Assembly: GCA_963791905.1 (NCBI GenBank)
Contig: CAWBTX010000006.1
Span: forward strand, 620,001 to 684,000
DNA from: Gaiellasilicea sp963791905
GTDB taxonomy: Bacteria > Actinomycetota > Thermoleophilia > Gaiellales > Gaiellaceae
DNA: 64,000 bases
Direction: 5' to 3'
A program made the translations under genes and the position numbers. The notes beneath the pieces were generated by a model. The model had not been told where the DNA came from and did no database searches. It saw only the letters and a list, made by a program, of their open reading frames with translations. This document shows, piece by piece, positions 38,468 through 48,812 of the stretch (within the stretch, counting starts at the first letter, position 1; each line of letters begins with the position of its first letter).

Positions 38468-38923
38468 TCAAGGTCGGCCTCTTCGGTTGAGGGTGACAGG
38501 CTTCCTGCTCCGCTCGATCGTAATCAGACGGAAGGGGTAGGAGAGCGCGGCGGCGCCGGGCTCGGCGAGGGAGGGCGTCCGTTCGCGAACCGTGACGACG
38601 ATGCGGCGGCGCTCCTCGACGACCGAGACGACCTCGAGGTCGTAGGCCGTGCTCGAGCGAGGCCCGCTGGAGACGAGGATCGCGGTGCGTCTGGAGAAGT
38701 CGATCGGCGGCACGGTGGCGGTCGGGAACTCGCTCTCGAGCTCGCGCGCTGTTGCGGAACACCACGCAGCCCGGCTGCGCGCGGCTGCACCCGCGTGCGT
38801 TCGGTCAGGTCGGTCCACGCGACGGCCGTGTCGCCTCCGTGCGCCCACAGCTCCTGCCACGCGAGCCAGGAGAGCCCCGCGAGGAGCGACGACCGCAACG
38901 AGGATGACCCTAGGCGTAGACAA
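38468..38923 (-). CDS. Secreted/membrane-anchored protein with PrcB_C-like domain, frameshifted
   Basis: This is a protein of about 150 aa with an N-terminal membrane or signal segment (VILVAVSLLAGLSWLAWQEL after correction). Its C-terminal domain resembles PrcB_C: AILVSSGPRSSTAYDLEVV, then IVVTVRERTPSLAEPG and YPFRLITIERS, the pattern of this family. Three extra bases near 38891, 38771 and 38741 break the frame. The likely start is TTG 38923 (or 38926), overlapping the end of the L,D-transpeptidase gene. Function unknown; a role at the cell wall with the transpeptidase is an inference from coupling. Confidence 0.6.
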   Translation of the reverse strand: MSTPRVILVAVVAPRGALLARVAGAVGARRRHGRRVDRPDRTHAGAAARSRAAWCSATARELESEFPTATVPPIDFSRRTAILVSSGPRSSTAYDLEVVSVVEERRRIVVTVRERTPSLAEPGAAALSYPFRLITIERSRKPVTLNRRGRP

Positions 38924-40258
38924 CAATCGTCGTGCCGTAGCCGTGGCGCGCGAAGAGCGACGGCGCGATCCACATCGGCACGCGCACGCAGCCGTGGGAC
39001 GCCGGGTACGCGGGCACCGACGGGATAGCCGTGGATCGCGAAGCCGCGGAGGAAGTACAGCGGGTACCAGAGCACCCAGTCGAACCCGCTCACCTTGCGG
39101 TAGACCCGCCACGTTCCGATCGGCGTGTTGCCGGTGGCACCGGTCGAGACATGGACGATGCGATTGACGCGTCCGTCCAGGATCTCGAACAGGACTTGCC
39201 GCGACTTGTCGACCTCGATCCGGTTTCCGGTGACGCCGAACCGCGGGACCGGCACGTACGCAGCCGCAAGCCGCTGCCAGAGCGCCGCGTCGACGCTGCC
39301 GGTCCGCGCAAGGCCGTGGACCTTCTGGAAGGCGAGCACGGCCTCGAACGTGTCGGTCGCGTAGAGCGAGTCGGGGCCGCGGATCGCGTAGCGCAACTCG
39401 GCCAGGCGGCGCTCGAGCGCACGCACGCTCGGTCCCCGCGCACCCAGGGAGAGCGAGGGCACCACCACCTGCGCGGCGAGCGTGCGCCGGACCGGAGCGA
39501 AGCCCTTGCGTGGACGCGTGACGAGGTCGAACGCGAGTTGCGAGGCCACGCCGGTCGGCAGCCGCAGCGCGAATCGAGGCTACCGCGCCCCTTCGCGACG
39601 ATGCGGCCGTCGCGACGGACGACGGCGCGGACCTTGCCGGCGGCTGCGGGGACGAGTCGCGCGGACAGGACGAGCCGCGAGTTCAGGATGGCCATCGGCT
39701 CGAGGGACGTCTCGAGGCGTGGGCGAATGCGAATCGTCCGCGGACGTGATCGGATGCGGTCCACGCGCGCCTCGTATCGCGCCCGGCCTGCGCAGGAGGA
39801 TCCGCGCGCGGAAGCGGCCGCCTGCTCCCGACTCCGCACGGAGGTGACATACGTCGTGCCGCGGTAGATCCGCACGTCCGCGCGCCGCGCGGGACGGAGG
39901 GTGCCGGTCAGGGTCGGACCGCCATATGACCCGAGCTCGCGGGGCCGGTGAGCGAGACCGTCTGCCGCCGGGCGACGACGAGGACGCGCGCGCGGGCGGT
40001 CTCGCCTGTCGTCCCGGTCGCGGTGACGGCGGCGACGTAGCGGCCCGGCGCGTAGACGTGTGCGACCTGTGCGCCGTCCGCGGTCGCGCCGTCGCCGAGC
40101 TCCCAGTGGTACGAGGCGGCGTCGCCGCCGGCCGTCAGGACGACCCGGAGCGGTGCGTTGCCCTTCGCGGGCGAGGCGCGTGGCGTGACCACCGGCGGCG
40201 CGGCCTCGGCGGTGGCGGCGAGCGCGAGCGCTGCGAGGGCGACTGGAAGTGCTCGCAC
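38910..40258 (-). CDS. L,D-transpeptidase with PKD and peptidoglycan-binding domains, many frameshifts
   Basis: This is a secreted YkuD-fold enzyme that makes 3-3 peptidoglycan cross-links, about 446 aa corrected. Order: signal peptide (VRALPVALAALALAATAEA), a PKD domain (SYHWELGDGATADGAQVAHVY, about residues 25-105), an Ig-like beta region, a PG_binding_1 domain (PSVRALERRLAELRYAI, then FQKVHGLARTG), and the YkuD domain ending SHGCVRVPMW with the catalytic cysteine. Roughly six to eight indels (near 39941, 39831, 39781, 39580 and 39021, among others) break it. The start GTG 40258 and stop 38910 fit. A PKD domain on an L,D-transpeptidase is uncommon. Confidence 0.82.
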
Positions 40259-40278
40259 GCCGCGAGGATAAACGGGCG

Positions 40279-40933
40279 TCAGGCCGTCACCGCGACGATC
40301 AGGCTCGTCGCGTTGAACGCGCAGTGGACGATCATGCAGGGGTAGATGCTCTGCTGTCCGCAGGCGCAGGAGCGCGGTCGACGACCCCGAAGAAGACGAG
40401 CGCCGGGCAGCGCGAGCAGCAGGCCGTGCCCGAGGCCGAAGCCGAGCGGCGGTGACGGCGACGGCGACGGCGGGCCCGAAGCGCAGGAAGAGCGACATGC
40501 CGGCGCCGCGGTAGGTGAGCTCCTCGACGATCGGGCCGACGAAGGCCACGGCGACGAAGTTGGCCGCGTAGGCGCCTGCGCGGCTGGGATCCCAGTCGTC
40601 CGGCGTCAGCCCCTGCTCGTCGCCGGCGCCGAGGCCGACGAGCAGCAGGCCGGCGCCGATGAAGATCGCGACGTAGGCCGCCGAGGGCGAGCCCGAGCGC
40701 GCGCGGCCAGCTCTGCGGGCCGGTGCAGCGCGAAGAACTCGCGTCGCGGCAGGCCGCGCCCGATCGCGTAGACGATCGCGAGCAGGATCAGGTAGATGAT
40801 GATCCCGTTGATCGCGACCTCGTAGCTGGTAGAGCGCGTCCTCGTCGGGCTTGCCGCTCGACCGCGCGCGGCGCCGTAGCCGATCGCCGCGAGCGCGCCG
40901 ACGAGGCCGAGCCACGCCGACGATCCGCGTCAT
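40279..40933 (-). CDS. CPBP-family intramembrane metalloprotease, many frameshifts
   Basis: This is a CAAX/bacteriocin-processing type membrane glutamic/metalloprotease, about 214 aa corrected. The catalytic motif EELTYRG (EExxxR) and the later FGLGHGL (FxxxH) are present, followed by a third conserved segment HCAFNATSL (HxxxN). About eight helices, for example GIIIYLILLAIVYAIG. About nine or ten single-base indels between 40351 and 40921 scramble the frame. The ATG overlaps the stop of the upstream mannosyltransferase gene (ATGA). Substrate unknown. Confidence 0.8.
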
Positions 40934-42062
40934 GCCACCCATTGCCACAGCGCCCATTGCACCACGGCGACGCCGAGCAGGAGCGACGAGACCGCCACGA
41001 TCGCGTCGTGGACGCGCGGCCGCGAGCCGAGCGTCGGCGAGCACGAGCACGAGCGGGAAGACGACGAGCCCGAAGCGCGACATCGAGAGCAGCGGCATCC
41101 GCTCGGCCGGGAACGACAGCGGGATCGACGAGGCTGACCGAGCGCGAAGAGCCCGTACGGCGCGCCGAAGCGGCGCCAGGCCAGCACCGCGAGGCGCGAG
41201 GAAGAGCGAGCGTGAACGCGAGCTGCTGCACGTTGAGCGCGAGGTCGCGCGCCGGGTCGTTGTCGAAGAGCGCGGCGACGCCCTCCCAGAGGCCGCCGAA
41301 CGGCCCGGCCCACGAGAGGCTCCGCTCCCAGATCCCCTCCTGCGCCCGCAGGAACGCGAACGGCTCGTCGATCCAGATGCCGAGCAGGAGCGGGTAGAGC
41401 GCCGCGATCGGCAGCGCGACGGCGAGCTCGAGCAAGCGCGCGTCTCCGGTTGGCCGCACGCCACGCGAGCACGGCGAGCGCCGGGCAGGAGCGCGATCCC
41501 GACGGGACGCGTCAGCATCGCGAGCCCCGCGACGCGCGCCGGCGCCGAGGAAGCGCCCGCGCTCGGCCAGCAGGAACGCGCCGAGGACGAGCGCGAGGTA
41601 GAGCGACTCGCTGTAGACGGCCTGCAGGAAGAGCGCCGTCGGGAAGACGGCGAGGTAGAGGACTGCCCGCCGCGCACCCGCCTCGCCGAGATGCCGCTGC
41701 GGCGAGCCGGTAGAGGAGCGCGAACGCGAGCCGCGCAGGCGGCGAGCGAGAGCAGGACGCCCGCGAGCACGTAGTGACCGCCGAGCAGCCGCCCGAGCGC
41801 CCGCCACGAGCCCCGGATAGAGCGGGAAGAACGCGGGCGTGCTCGACGGCGAGCCCGAGTACCCGTCCTCCGCGATGCGGAGGTACCAGTCGCTGTCCCA
41901 GCGGGCCCAGACGTCGATGCCGTAGCCGAGCTCGTGCAGCCGCTCGCTGTCCCACCGGTCGGCGTTCGGGTGGCGGTTCGGCACGAAGACGAGGAGCGCG
42001 AAGATCGCCGCTCCCCAGAGGGCGAGCCGGCTCCAGACGAAGATGGCCAGCACGGCCCGCAC
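40930..42062 (-). CDS. PIG-V-like membrane mannosyltransferase, many frameshifts
   Basis: This is a multi-pass glycosyltransferase of the GT-C type. WARWDSDWYLRIAEDGY and PAFFPLYPGLV near the N-terminus match the PIG-V/mannosyltransferase family, in which the WD acidic loop binds the lipid-phosphate sugar donor. Helices follow throughout (YLAVFPTALFLQAVYSESLYLALVLGAFLLAERG). The end is SSLLLGVAVVQWALWQWVA. About eight to twelve indels make it unreadable in one frame. GTG 42062 is the most probable start. Divergent from the mscS gene and four-base coupled to the CPBP gene. Confidence 0.72.
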
Positions 42063-42117
42063 GGCGCGACGATAACCGGGCTGAGGAACAGGCGGCTCCG
42101 CCGTCGAATCGAGATCC

Positions 42118-42845
42118 GTGGAGTCCGTGGGCAGCGCCTGGCCGTCGTCGTGGTCGTCATCGGGGTGGCGCTCGTGCTCGCGCGCGTGATCGACCGCCGT
42201 CTCGTGCGGCGCGACACGTCGCCGGCCGCGCTGACCCGCTACCGGGTGCTCCGGCGCAGCATCACCGCCGTGATCGTCGTTCGTCGGCGTGCTCTCGGCC
42301 CTGCTCGTGATCCCACAGGTGCGCGCCGTCGCCGGCGGCCTCCTGGCGTCCGGCGCCGTGATCGGCGTGATCATCGGCTTCGCCGTCGCAGCGGACGCTC
42401 GGCAACTTCGTCGCCGGCCTGATGATCGCCCTCACGCAGCCGCTCCGTCTCGGCGACTGGGTCGAGATCGACGGCGTCGGCGGGACGGTCGAGGAGATCA
42501 CGCTGATCTACACCTTCATCCGCACCGACGACAACGCCCGGCTCGTGATCCCGAACGAGAAACTGGCGTCGGATACCATCCGCAACTCCACGATTCGCAG
42601 CCCCGCGAAATACGCCCAGGTGACAGTGCAGGTTCCACCCGCAACCGATCTCGGTTCGCTGCTCGCGGTCGCTCCGTGAAGAGGCGCCCGGCGAGCGCGA
42701 CGAAGTGTTCGTCAGCTCGATCGACGGCTCGCCGACCGTGACCCTGCGCGCATGGACCGAGAACGAGGCCGCGGCCGAGCGGCTCGAGCAGGACCTCCGC
42801 CTGCGCGTCCACGCGCGCCTGCGGGCCCAGGGCCTCTTCGCGTGA
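42118..42845 (+). CDS. Small-conductance mechanosensitive channel (MscS family), frameshifted
   Basis: This membrane channel opens under tension to release solutes, about 240 aa corrected. Membrane helices VVVVVIGVALVLA and VVGVLSALLVIPQV are followed by the pore-lining GAVIGVIIGFA and LGNFVAGLMIALTQPLRLGDWVEIDG, the hallmark of MscS. The beta domain continues with GTVEEITLIYTFIRTDDN and VIPNEKL. Indels lie near 42140, 42281, 42391 and 42671. The start is uncertain, with GTG 42118 the best. Its stop overlaps the PBP start (GTGA). Confidence 0.82.
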
Positions 42846-45109
42846 CGCCGCCGCGCGGCACTCGTCGCCGGGAACCGACTCGCTGGACGACGTCTTCGGC
42901 GCGAGAAGGCGCAAGAAGAAGCGGCCCAGCGCAAGCGGCATCGCCGTCGCGCCGTTCGTGCTCGCGATTCTCGCCGGCATCGGTGCTGCTGTTCGTCGCC
43001 GCAGGCGTCGGCATCACGGGCATCGCGACGCTCGGCTCGTCCTGCGACCTGAACGCGCTGAAGCCGGTCACGATCGGCGAGAACTCGTTCATCTACGCCG
43101 CCGACGGCACCACGCTCGGCGCGATCCCGGCGGAGCAGAACCGCCAGCCGGTGCCGCTCGAGCGGGTCAGCCCGTGGCTGCCGAAGGCGACGATCGCGAT
43201 CGAGGATCGCAGCTTCTACGACCACGACGGCATCGACCCGAGCGGCATCGCGCGCGCCGTCTGGGCCGACGTCCGCGCCGGCAAGGTCGTGCAGGGCGGC
43301 TCGACGATCACGCAGCAGCTCGTACGCAACCTCTATCCGGTCTCGCGCGAGCGGACGATCGAGCGGAAGATCAAGGAGGCCTGCCTCGCGATCAAGCTCG
43401 ACCGCGCCAAGCCGAAGGACGAGATCCTCACCGACTACATGAACTACGTCTACTACGGCAACCTCGCGTACGGCGTCGAGGCGGCCGCGCAGACGTACTT
43501 CTCGAAGCCCGCCAGCAAGCTGAACCTGCCGGAGGCCGCGCTCATCGCCGGCATGCCGCAGGCGCCGTCCTCCTACGACCCGTTCAACAAGACCGAGGTC
43601 GCGACCTTCCGCCGCAACCAGGTGCTGCGCGCGATGCTGGCGACGCGACACGATCAGCCGTGAGCAGTACGAGTGGGCGGTCGCCCGGCCGCTCGGCCTG
43701 AAGGCCGGCAAGCTCTACACGACGATCCGCGAGCCGTACTTCTTCAGCTACGTCCGCGAGCAGCTGATCGCCGAGTACGGCGTCGCGACCGTTCGCTCGG
43801 GCGGGCTGAAGGTCTACACGACGATCCACCCCCGCTTCCAGCGCGTCGCCAAGCGCGCGATCAAGGAGACGCTCTACGAGAAGACGGATCCGGCGGCTGC
43901 GGTGATCTCGATCAATCCGGCGAACGGCGCCATCCGCGCGATGACGGCCGTGACGCCGGGCACGCGCAAGAACCAGTTCAACCTGCTCTCGCAGGCTCGC
44001 CGCCAGGCGGGCTCGACCTTCAAGACCTTCGTCCTCGCGGCGGCGGTCGACATGGGCGTCGACCCCGACTCGACCTACTACCTCTCGGCGCCCTTCTTCT
44101 ACCGGCCCGATCCGAACGGGAACTGCGAGGACGGCAGCTGGTGGTGCGTCGAGACGTACTCGCACAGCTACAACGGCACGACCTCCGATCGCGCGCGCGA
44201 CCCTGAGCTCCGACAACACCGTCTTCGCGCAGCTGACCCTCGACGTGACGCCCGAGCGAGTCGGGACGGACGGCGAAGCGGCTCGGCGTCAAGACCGAGC
44301 TGCGCGTCGACGGCGCCTACGTCCCGTCCATGGGCCTCGGCTCGATCGCCGTGTCGCCGCTCGACATGGCCTCGGCGTACGCGACGCTCGCGGCCGGCGG
44401 CGTCGCCTGCGAGCCGATGGCGATCAGGAGGGTCGTGCTCCCCGACGGCACCACGGACCGACGAAGCGCGAGCTGGGGGAAGAAGCGCTGCAAGCGCGTC
44501 CTCACCGAGGGCGAGGCCTACACGGTCACCGAGATCCTCGAGGAGAACGTCCAGTACGGCACCGGCACCGGGCGCGTCCTACGGCCATCCGGCGGCCGGC
44601 AAGACCGGGACGACGGACGACCATGCCGACGCCTGGTTCGCGGCTACACGCCGCGGCTGCAGACGACCGTCTGGGTCGGCTATCCGAAGGGCGAGATCCC
44701 GATGGAGAACGTGCACGGGATCAGCGTCACCGGCGGCAGCTTCCCGGCCGAGATCTGGCGTCGCTTCATGGGCGCCGCGATCGGCCATCTCGAGCCGATC
44801 GAGTTCGAGGACGCCGGACGAGTTGCCGGAGTGGACGACGCTCGAGCAGGGGCAGTACGCGCGCTCGTTCGGCTACTACGGCGACGACGACGACGACTAC
44901 ACGCCCGCCCGCCAGCACCGAGGAGGAGGAGACGAGCAGCCCACGCGCCGGGCACGACCACGCCAGCCGGCGGCGCCGAAGCCGCCGCCGCCCCCGCCGA
45001 AGCCGCAGCCGACGCCCCGCCCCGCCGCCTCCTCCACCGCCGCCGTCGCACCCGCGCCGAGCCGCCGCCCGCCGAGCCGCCGCCCCCCACGGAGCCGGTA
45101 ACGCCCTGA
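42842..45109 (+). CDS. Class A penicillin-binding protein (PBP1A-like), frameshifted
   Basis: This bifunctional enzyme builds glycan strands and cross-links them outside the membrane. A basic cytoplasmic N-terminus and one membrane helix precede the GT51 glycosyltransferase (IAIEDRSFYDHDG with catalytic Glu, GGSTITQQLVRNLY). The transpeptidase has the SxxK in AGSTFKTF, the SDN of SSDNTV and KTGT in AAGKTGTTDDHAD. The C-terminal tail is Pro/Ala/Lys-rich. Indels near 42855, 42981, 43651, 44201, 44271, 44581, 44640 (probably a missing base), 44815 and in the tail break the frame. The GTG start overlaps mscS. Confidence 0.92.
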
Positions 45110-46331
45110 GCGCCCCGACGCGGGTCTTCGCGGCTGCGTCGCTCGCGCTTCTCCTGCTCGGCGGCTGTGTCGTCGCAGCCTGGGTCGAGGGTGCCCCGCT
45201 CGTGCCCGACGGACGCCGGCCGCGCGGACGGGGGCAGCGGCTGGGTCACGGCCTTCCTCGTCTTCCTCGCGGCCTCGTTCGCGCGCGTACCTCGCTGGCG
45301 CTGCGGTGGCTCCGCCGGGCCGCGGTGCGGCTCGCTGGCCGTCGGCGTCGCTCGCGGTCGCGATCCAGCTCCTGCCGCTCGCCGCGCCGCTGCTGCTCTC
45401 GACGGACGCCTGGGCGTACTGGGAGTACGGCGAGATCGCCGCCAGCGGGCGAGAACCCGTACCGCGACACGCCGAGCGAGGTACCGGACAACCCGGCGTT
45501 CGAGCACGCCGGGTTCGACTGGCGCGACACGATCTCGGTCTACGGCCCCGTTTTCACGGTCGTTTCCGAAGGCGTCGCCGCGGCGAGCGGCTCGTCGGAG
45601 CACGCGGCGGCGTGGATCTTCAAGGTCGATCGCAGCGGTCTCGATGCTCGTGCTGACCGGGCTCGCGGCGCTGCTGTCGCGCGAGCGGGCGTTCGCGGCC
45701 GCCTTCGTCGGCTGGAACCCGCTTGCTCGCGATCCACTTCGCGGGCGGCGGCCACAACGATGCGCTCATGCTCGCGCTCGTCCTCGGCGCGCTGGCATTC
45801 GCGGCAGCCGGCCGGCGGATCGCCGCTGCCGTCGCGTGGGCGCTCTCGATCTTCGTGAAGTGGATCCCGGTCGTCTTCTTCGGCCTGCGCGCGATCTACG
45901 CGCGCGCGACCGGCCGACGCGTGAGCCACCTTGCGTTCGCCGTCACGGTGCTCGTCGTCGCGGCGGTCGGCACGTGGCGCTACGGCGTCGACTGGCTGCG
46001 CGCGTTCGGCCCGCTCGCCCGCAACGCCGGGGGTCAGACGAGCTACGCGATCCCGCAGCGGCTCGAGGATCTCGGGCTTCCGCACGGAGTCGCGCTCGGC
46101 CTCGCAACGGCTGCGCTCGCCGTCGGGCTCGTCTGGCTGGCGCGCGAGGCGCATCGCGGCCGCGTCCGGCTGGCCCGCGCGGCGTGCCTGCTCCTTCTGA
46201 CGACGCCCTGGCTCGCCCCGTGGTACACGGTCTGGGCCGTGCCGCTCGCGGCCGCGGAGGACGATCGCAGCGCGCAGCTCGTCGCGCTCGCTATCTGCGT
46301 CTACGTGCTGCCGCAGACGATCCCGATCTAA
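45106..46331 (+). CDS. Integral-membrane GT-C glycosyltransferase (MptA/B- or DUF2029-like), frameshifted
   Basis: This is a multi-pass mannosyltransferase-like protein, probably using a polyprenyl-phosphate sugar. LLLSTDAWAYWEYGEIA has the acidic loop, followed by the NPYRDTP segment and SVYGPVF. This pattern is shared with alpha-mannosyltransferases such as MptB. The second half, from 45723, is in one frame with helices (AFAVTVLVVAAVGTW, LLLLTTPWLAPWYTVWAVPLA). The first half has several indels. No standard start is present; CTG 45106, overlapping the PBP stop as CTGA, is the best. The exact family is not certain. Confidence 0.68.
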
Positions 46332-46334
46332 GTC

Positions 46335-47742
46335 CTAGCTCCGCCGGAAGAGCGTGATGCCGTCCTCGTCGAAGACGATCCGCCACCCGGGATCGCGCGG
46401 AGGCGTGCGCAGCGCCTCGCATCGTCGCGAGCGGCGCGATGCGGTCGCGGTAGCCGGGGCGGGTCTCGTCCGCGGCGATCCAGGTCGCATCGCCGAGGAC
46501 CGGAAAGCTCAGCACGCGCCGCCGGCCGGAGAGGTGGCCGCCGAGCGAGTTCGTCGCCGTGACGACCGCGTCGTCCGGGATCAGCCGGAGCTGCGCGGGC
46601 GGCGATGCGGTCGTGCTCGGTGACGACGTGCTCGCGCGAGCCGAGCGCCTCACCGCCCGGGAAGGAGCGCCACAGCGGGATCGCGCCGAGCACGTAGTTC
46701 GAGGCGAGCGCGACCAGCACGAGGCCGGTGACGAGATCGCAGCGCGTGCGCAGCCGGGCGGCGCCGAAGATCGGCGGCGACGACGAGGCCGGGAATCGCG
46801 GCCGCCGTGTAGTGGAAGTGGATCGACTGCTGCGTCCGGGTCGTCGAGAGCAGGTTGGCGAGGAGCTCGGGCAACGCCGTCGCGGCGGCGAGCGGCGCCA
46901 GGAGCGGCAGCGCGGCGAGCGGCAGGAGCGAGCTCGAGCAGGTAGGGCACGCCGTGCCCGTCGAACATCTCGCCGAGGACGCGCAGTGGATCGGTCAGCG
47001 AAGCGTCTCCGCAATGCCCAGCGGGCCGCCACCGACTGCCCGGTAGCGACCCTCGAACGGCGACGAGCCCGCGGGCGCGAAATGCGGCACGACGATCCCG
47101 ATCGCGACGGCCGCGACGGCGGTGCCCGCCGCCGCGATCAGGAGGCCGGCTCGCCTCCGGCCGCGGCCGAACGCGTACCAGACGCCGAGCATGGCGACGA
47201 TCAGGCCGATGTGCTCCTTCGTCAGGCAGGCCGCGGCCGCGACGACCGCGAACGGCACGAGCCGGTCCTCGTCGAGGAACCAGAACGCCGCGAGCAGGAG
47301 CGGTGTCGCGAGCGCGACCGGATGGAACTCGTTCAGGGCGAGCCACTGCGTCGAGCGGGTAGAGCAGGTACGCGAGCGCGAAGCCGACGCCGGCGCGCTC
47401 GGAGTGCAGGTGCTTGCGCGCGAGCAGGAAGACCGGGACCGCCCCGAGCGCGATCGCGATCGCCTGGACGACGAGCAGCATCGTCGGGTCGGGCCAGAGC
47501 CACCAGAGCGGCGCGAAGGCGGCCAGGATCGGGTCGAAGTGCGCGCCGAGGCGGGAGAACTGCTGCCCCTGGAGCCCGGTCACGGCGAGAACGTCGCCGT
47601 GGGCCGTCGACCAGACGGCCTGCACCATGTTGCCGAGGTCGAAGCGGCCGGTGTTGAAGGCGAGGTGCCGCAGCGCCGAGAGCGCGCCGAAGCCCGCGGC
47701 GAACGCCGCGATCGCCGTCCACAGGACGAGCCGCCACTTCAC
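46335..47742 (-). CDS. DUF2079 membrane protein, frameshifted
   Basis: This is a large integral-membrane protein that matches the DUF2079 pattern: NTGRFDLGNMVQAVWSTAHGD and LGAHFDPILAAFAPLWWLWP near the N-terminus, later LTKEHIGLIVAMLGVW. The family is related to GT-C glycosyltransferases and is often near them; substrate unknown. The end reads RIVFDEDGITLFRRS. Several indels from about 46.4 to 47.35 kb break the frame, the last frameshifts in the window; the first 130 residues are clean. The GTG (47742) overlaps the stop of the upstream glycosyltransferase gene (GTGA). Confidence 0.72.
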
Positions 47743-48809
47743 GCCCGCTCGACGAGCTCCTCGAGCAGATAGCGCCACCGCCGGCCCAGCACCTCCTCAC
47801 TCGCATGCGTGCGATAGGCCGCATAGCCGGTCGACGCGATGCGCACCGCCAGGTCGGCGTCGGCGGCTAGGCGTCGGACAGCGGCGGCCAGCGCCTGGGC
47901 GTCTCCGGGCGGCACCAGCAGCGCGCTCCGCTCGTGCTCGAGCAACTCGCGTGTGGCGGGCGTGTCGGCGGTCACGAGCGGGGTCTCGCAGGCGAGCGCC
48001 TGGAACGCCTTGTTCGGGATCACGCGCTGTGCCTTGTCGCCCGTGCCGAAGATGCCGAGCGCGCAGCCCGCGCGGCCGAGCTCTTCCGGCAGTCGCTCGT
48101 ACTCCAGCCAGGGCACGCGCTCGACGTTCGCGGGTGCCCTCGCCAGCAGCGGCTCGAGCTGGCCGCTGCCGACGACGCGGAACGGGATCTCGGGCGCGAG
48201 TCGGGCTGCCTCGAGGATCGTCTGTAGGCCGTGGAGCGGGATCAGCTTCCCGACGAAGAGCGCGTGGAAGCGCTCGTGTCGCCGCCAGACCGGCCTGAAC
48301 ACCCGCTCCTCGGCGCCGACGAAGCACACCTCGACGCGCGAGATCCCGCCGAGGCCGGCGAGGTACCCGGCGTTTGCCCGTGTGTCGGCGACGACGAGAT
48401 CGGCGCGCCGGAGCGCGAAACGGTCAAGTGTGCGCAGGGCCCGTGCCGCGGGCGACCCCGGGGCGAACCGCCGACGGTCGTCCACGAGCGTCTCCGTGAG
48501 CGACACGAGCGGATTGAAGACGAGCGGTACGCGGCCGAGCGCGATCCGCGCGGCCGCCAGGTCGACGTGGCCGGGGTAGCCGACGATCGCCGCGTCGACG
48601 TCGCGCGGCCGCTCCCGGAGTGCGAGCTTCGCCTCGGCTGCGAGCAGCAGCGGCGCCACCCGCCAGCCCGCCTGCCAGTTGTGCCGGCTCCCCTCCCAGA
48701 TCGGCTCGTGGCGCTCGATCACCTCGACGCCCTCCCGCCGCAGGCACGAGATCACCTGCGCGTTGCGCGGGTAGTCGCGCTCGTACGTTCCGAAGTAGAC
48801 GACCCTCAC
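47739..48809 (-). CDS. GT-B glycosyltransferase (GT4-like)
   Basis: This is a cytoplasmic glycosyltransferase of 356 aa with two Rossmann domains. The N-terminus VVYFGTYERDYPRN has a GT-B start. The C-terminal half has LFVGKLIPLHGLQTILEAARL and the nucleotide-sugar site NKAFQALACETPLVTADTPATREL with the conserved glutamate pattern. Acceptor and donor unknown. It lies between a DPM1-like GT2 enzyme (three-base gap) and the DUF2079 protein, so all three probably build a cell-surface glycan. The gene is intact; clean sequence resumes here. Confidence 0.83.
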   Translation of the reverse strand: MRVVYFGTYERDYPRNAQVISCLRREGVEVIERHEPIWEGSRHNWQAGWRVAPLLLAAEAKLALRERPRDVDAAIVGYPGHVDLAAARIALGRVPLVFNPLVSLTETLVDDRRRFAPGSPAARALRTLDRFALRRADLVVADTRANAGYLAGLGGISRVEVCFVGAEERVFRPVWRRHERFHALFVGKLIPLHGLQTILEAARLAPEIPFRVVGSGQLEPLLARAPANVERVPWLEYERLPEELGRAGCALGIFGTGDKAQRVIPNKAFQALACETPLVTADTPATRELLEHERSALLVPPGDAQALAAAVRRLAADADLAVRIASTGYAAYRTHASEEVLGRRWRYLLEELVERA

Positions 48810-48812
48810 GCG

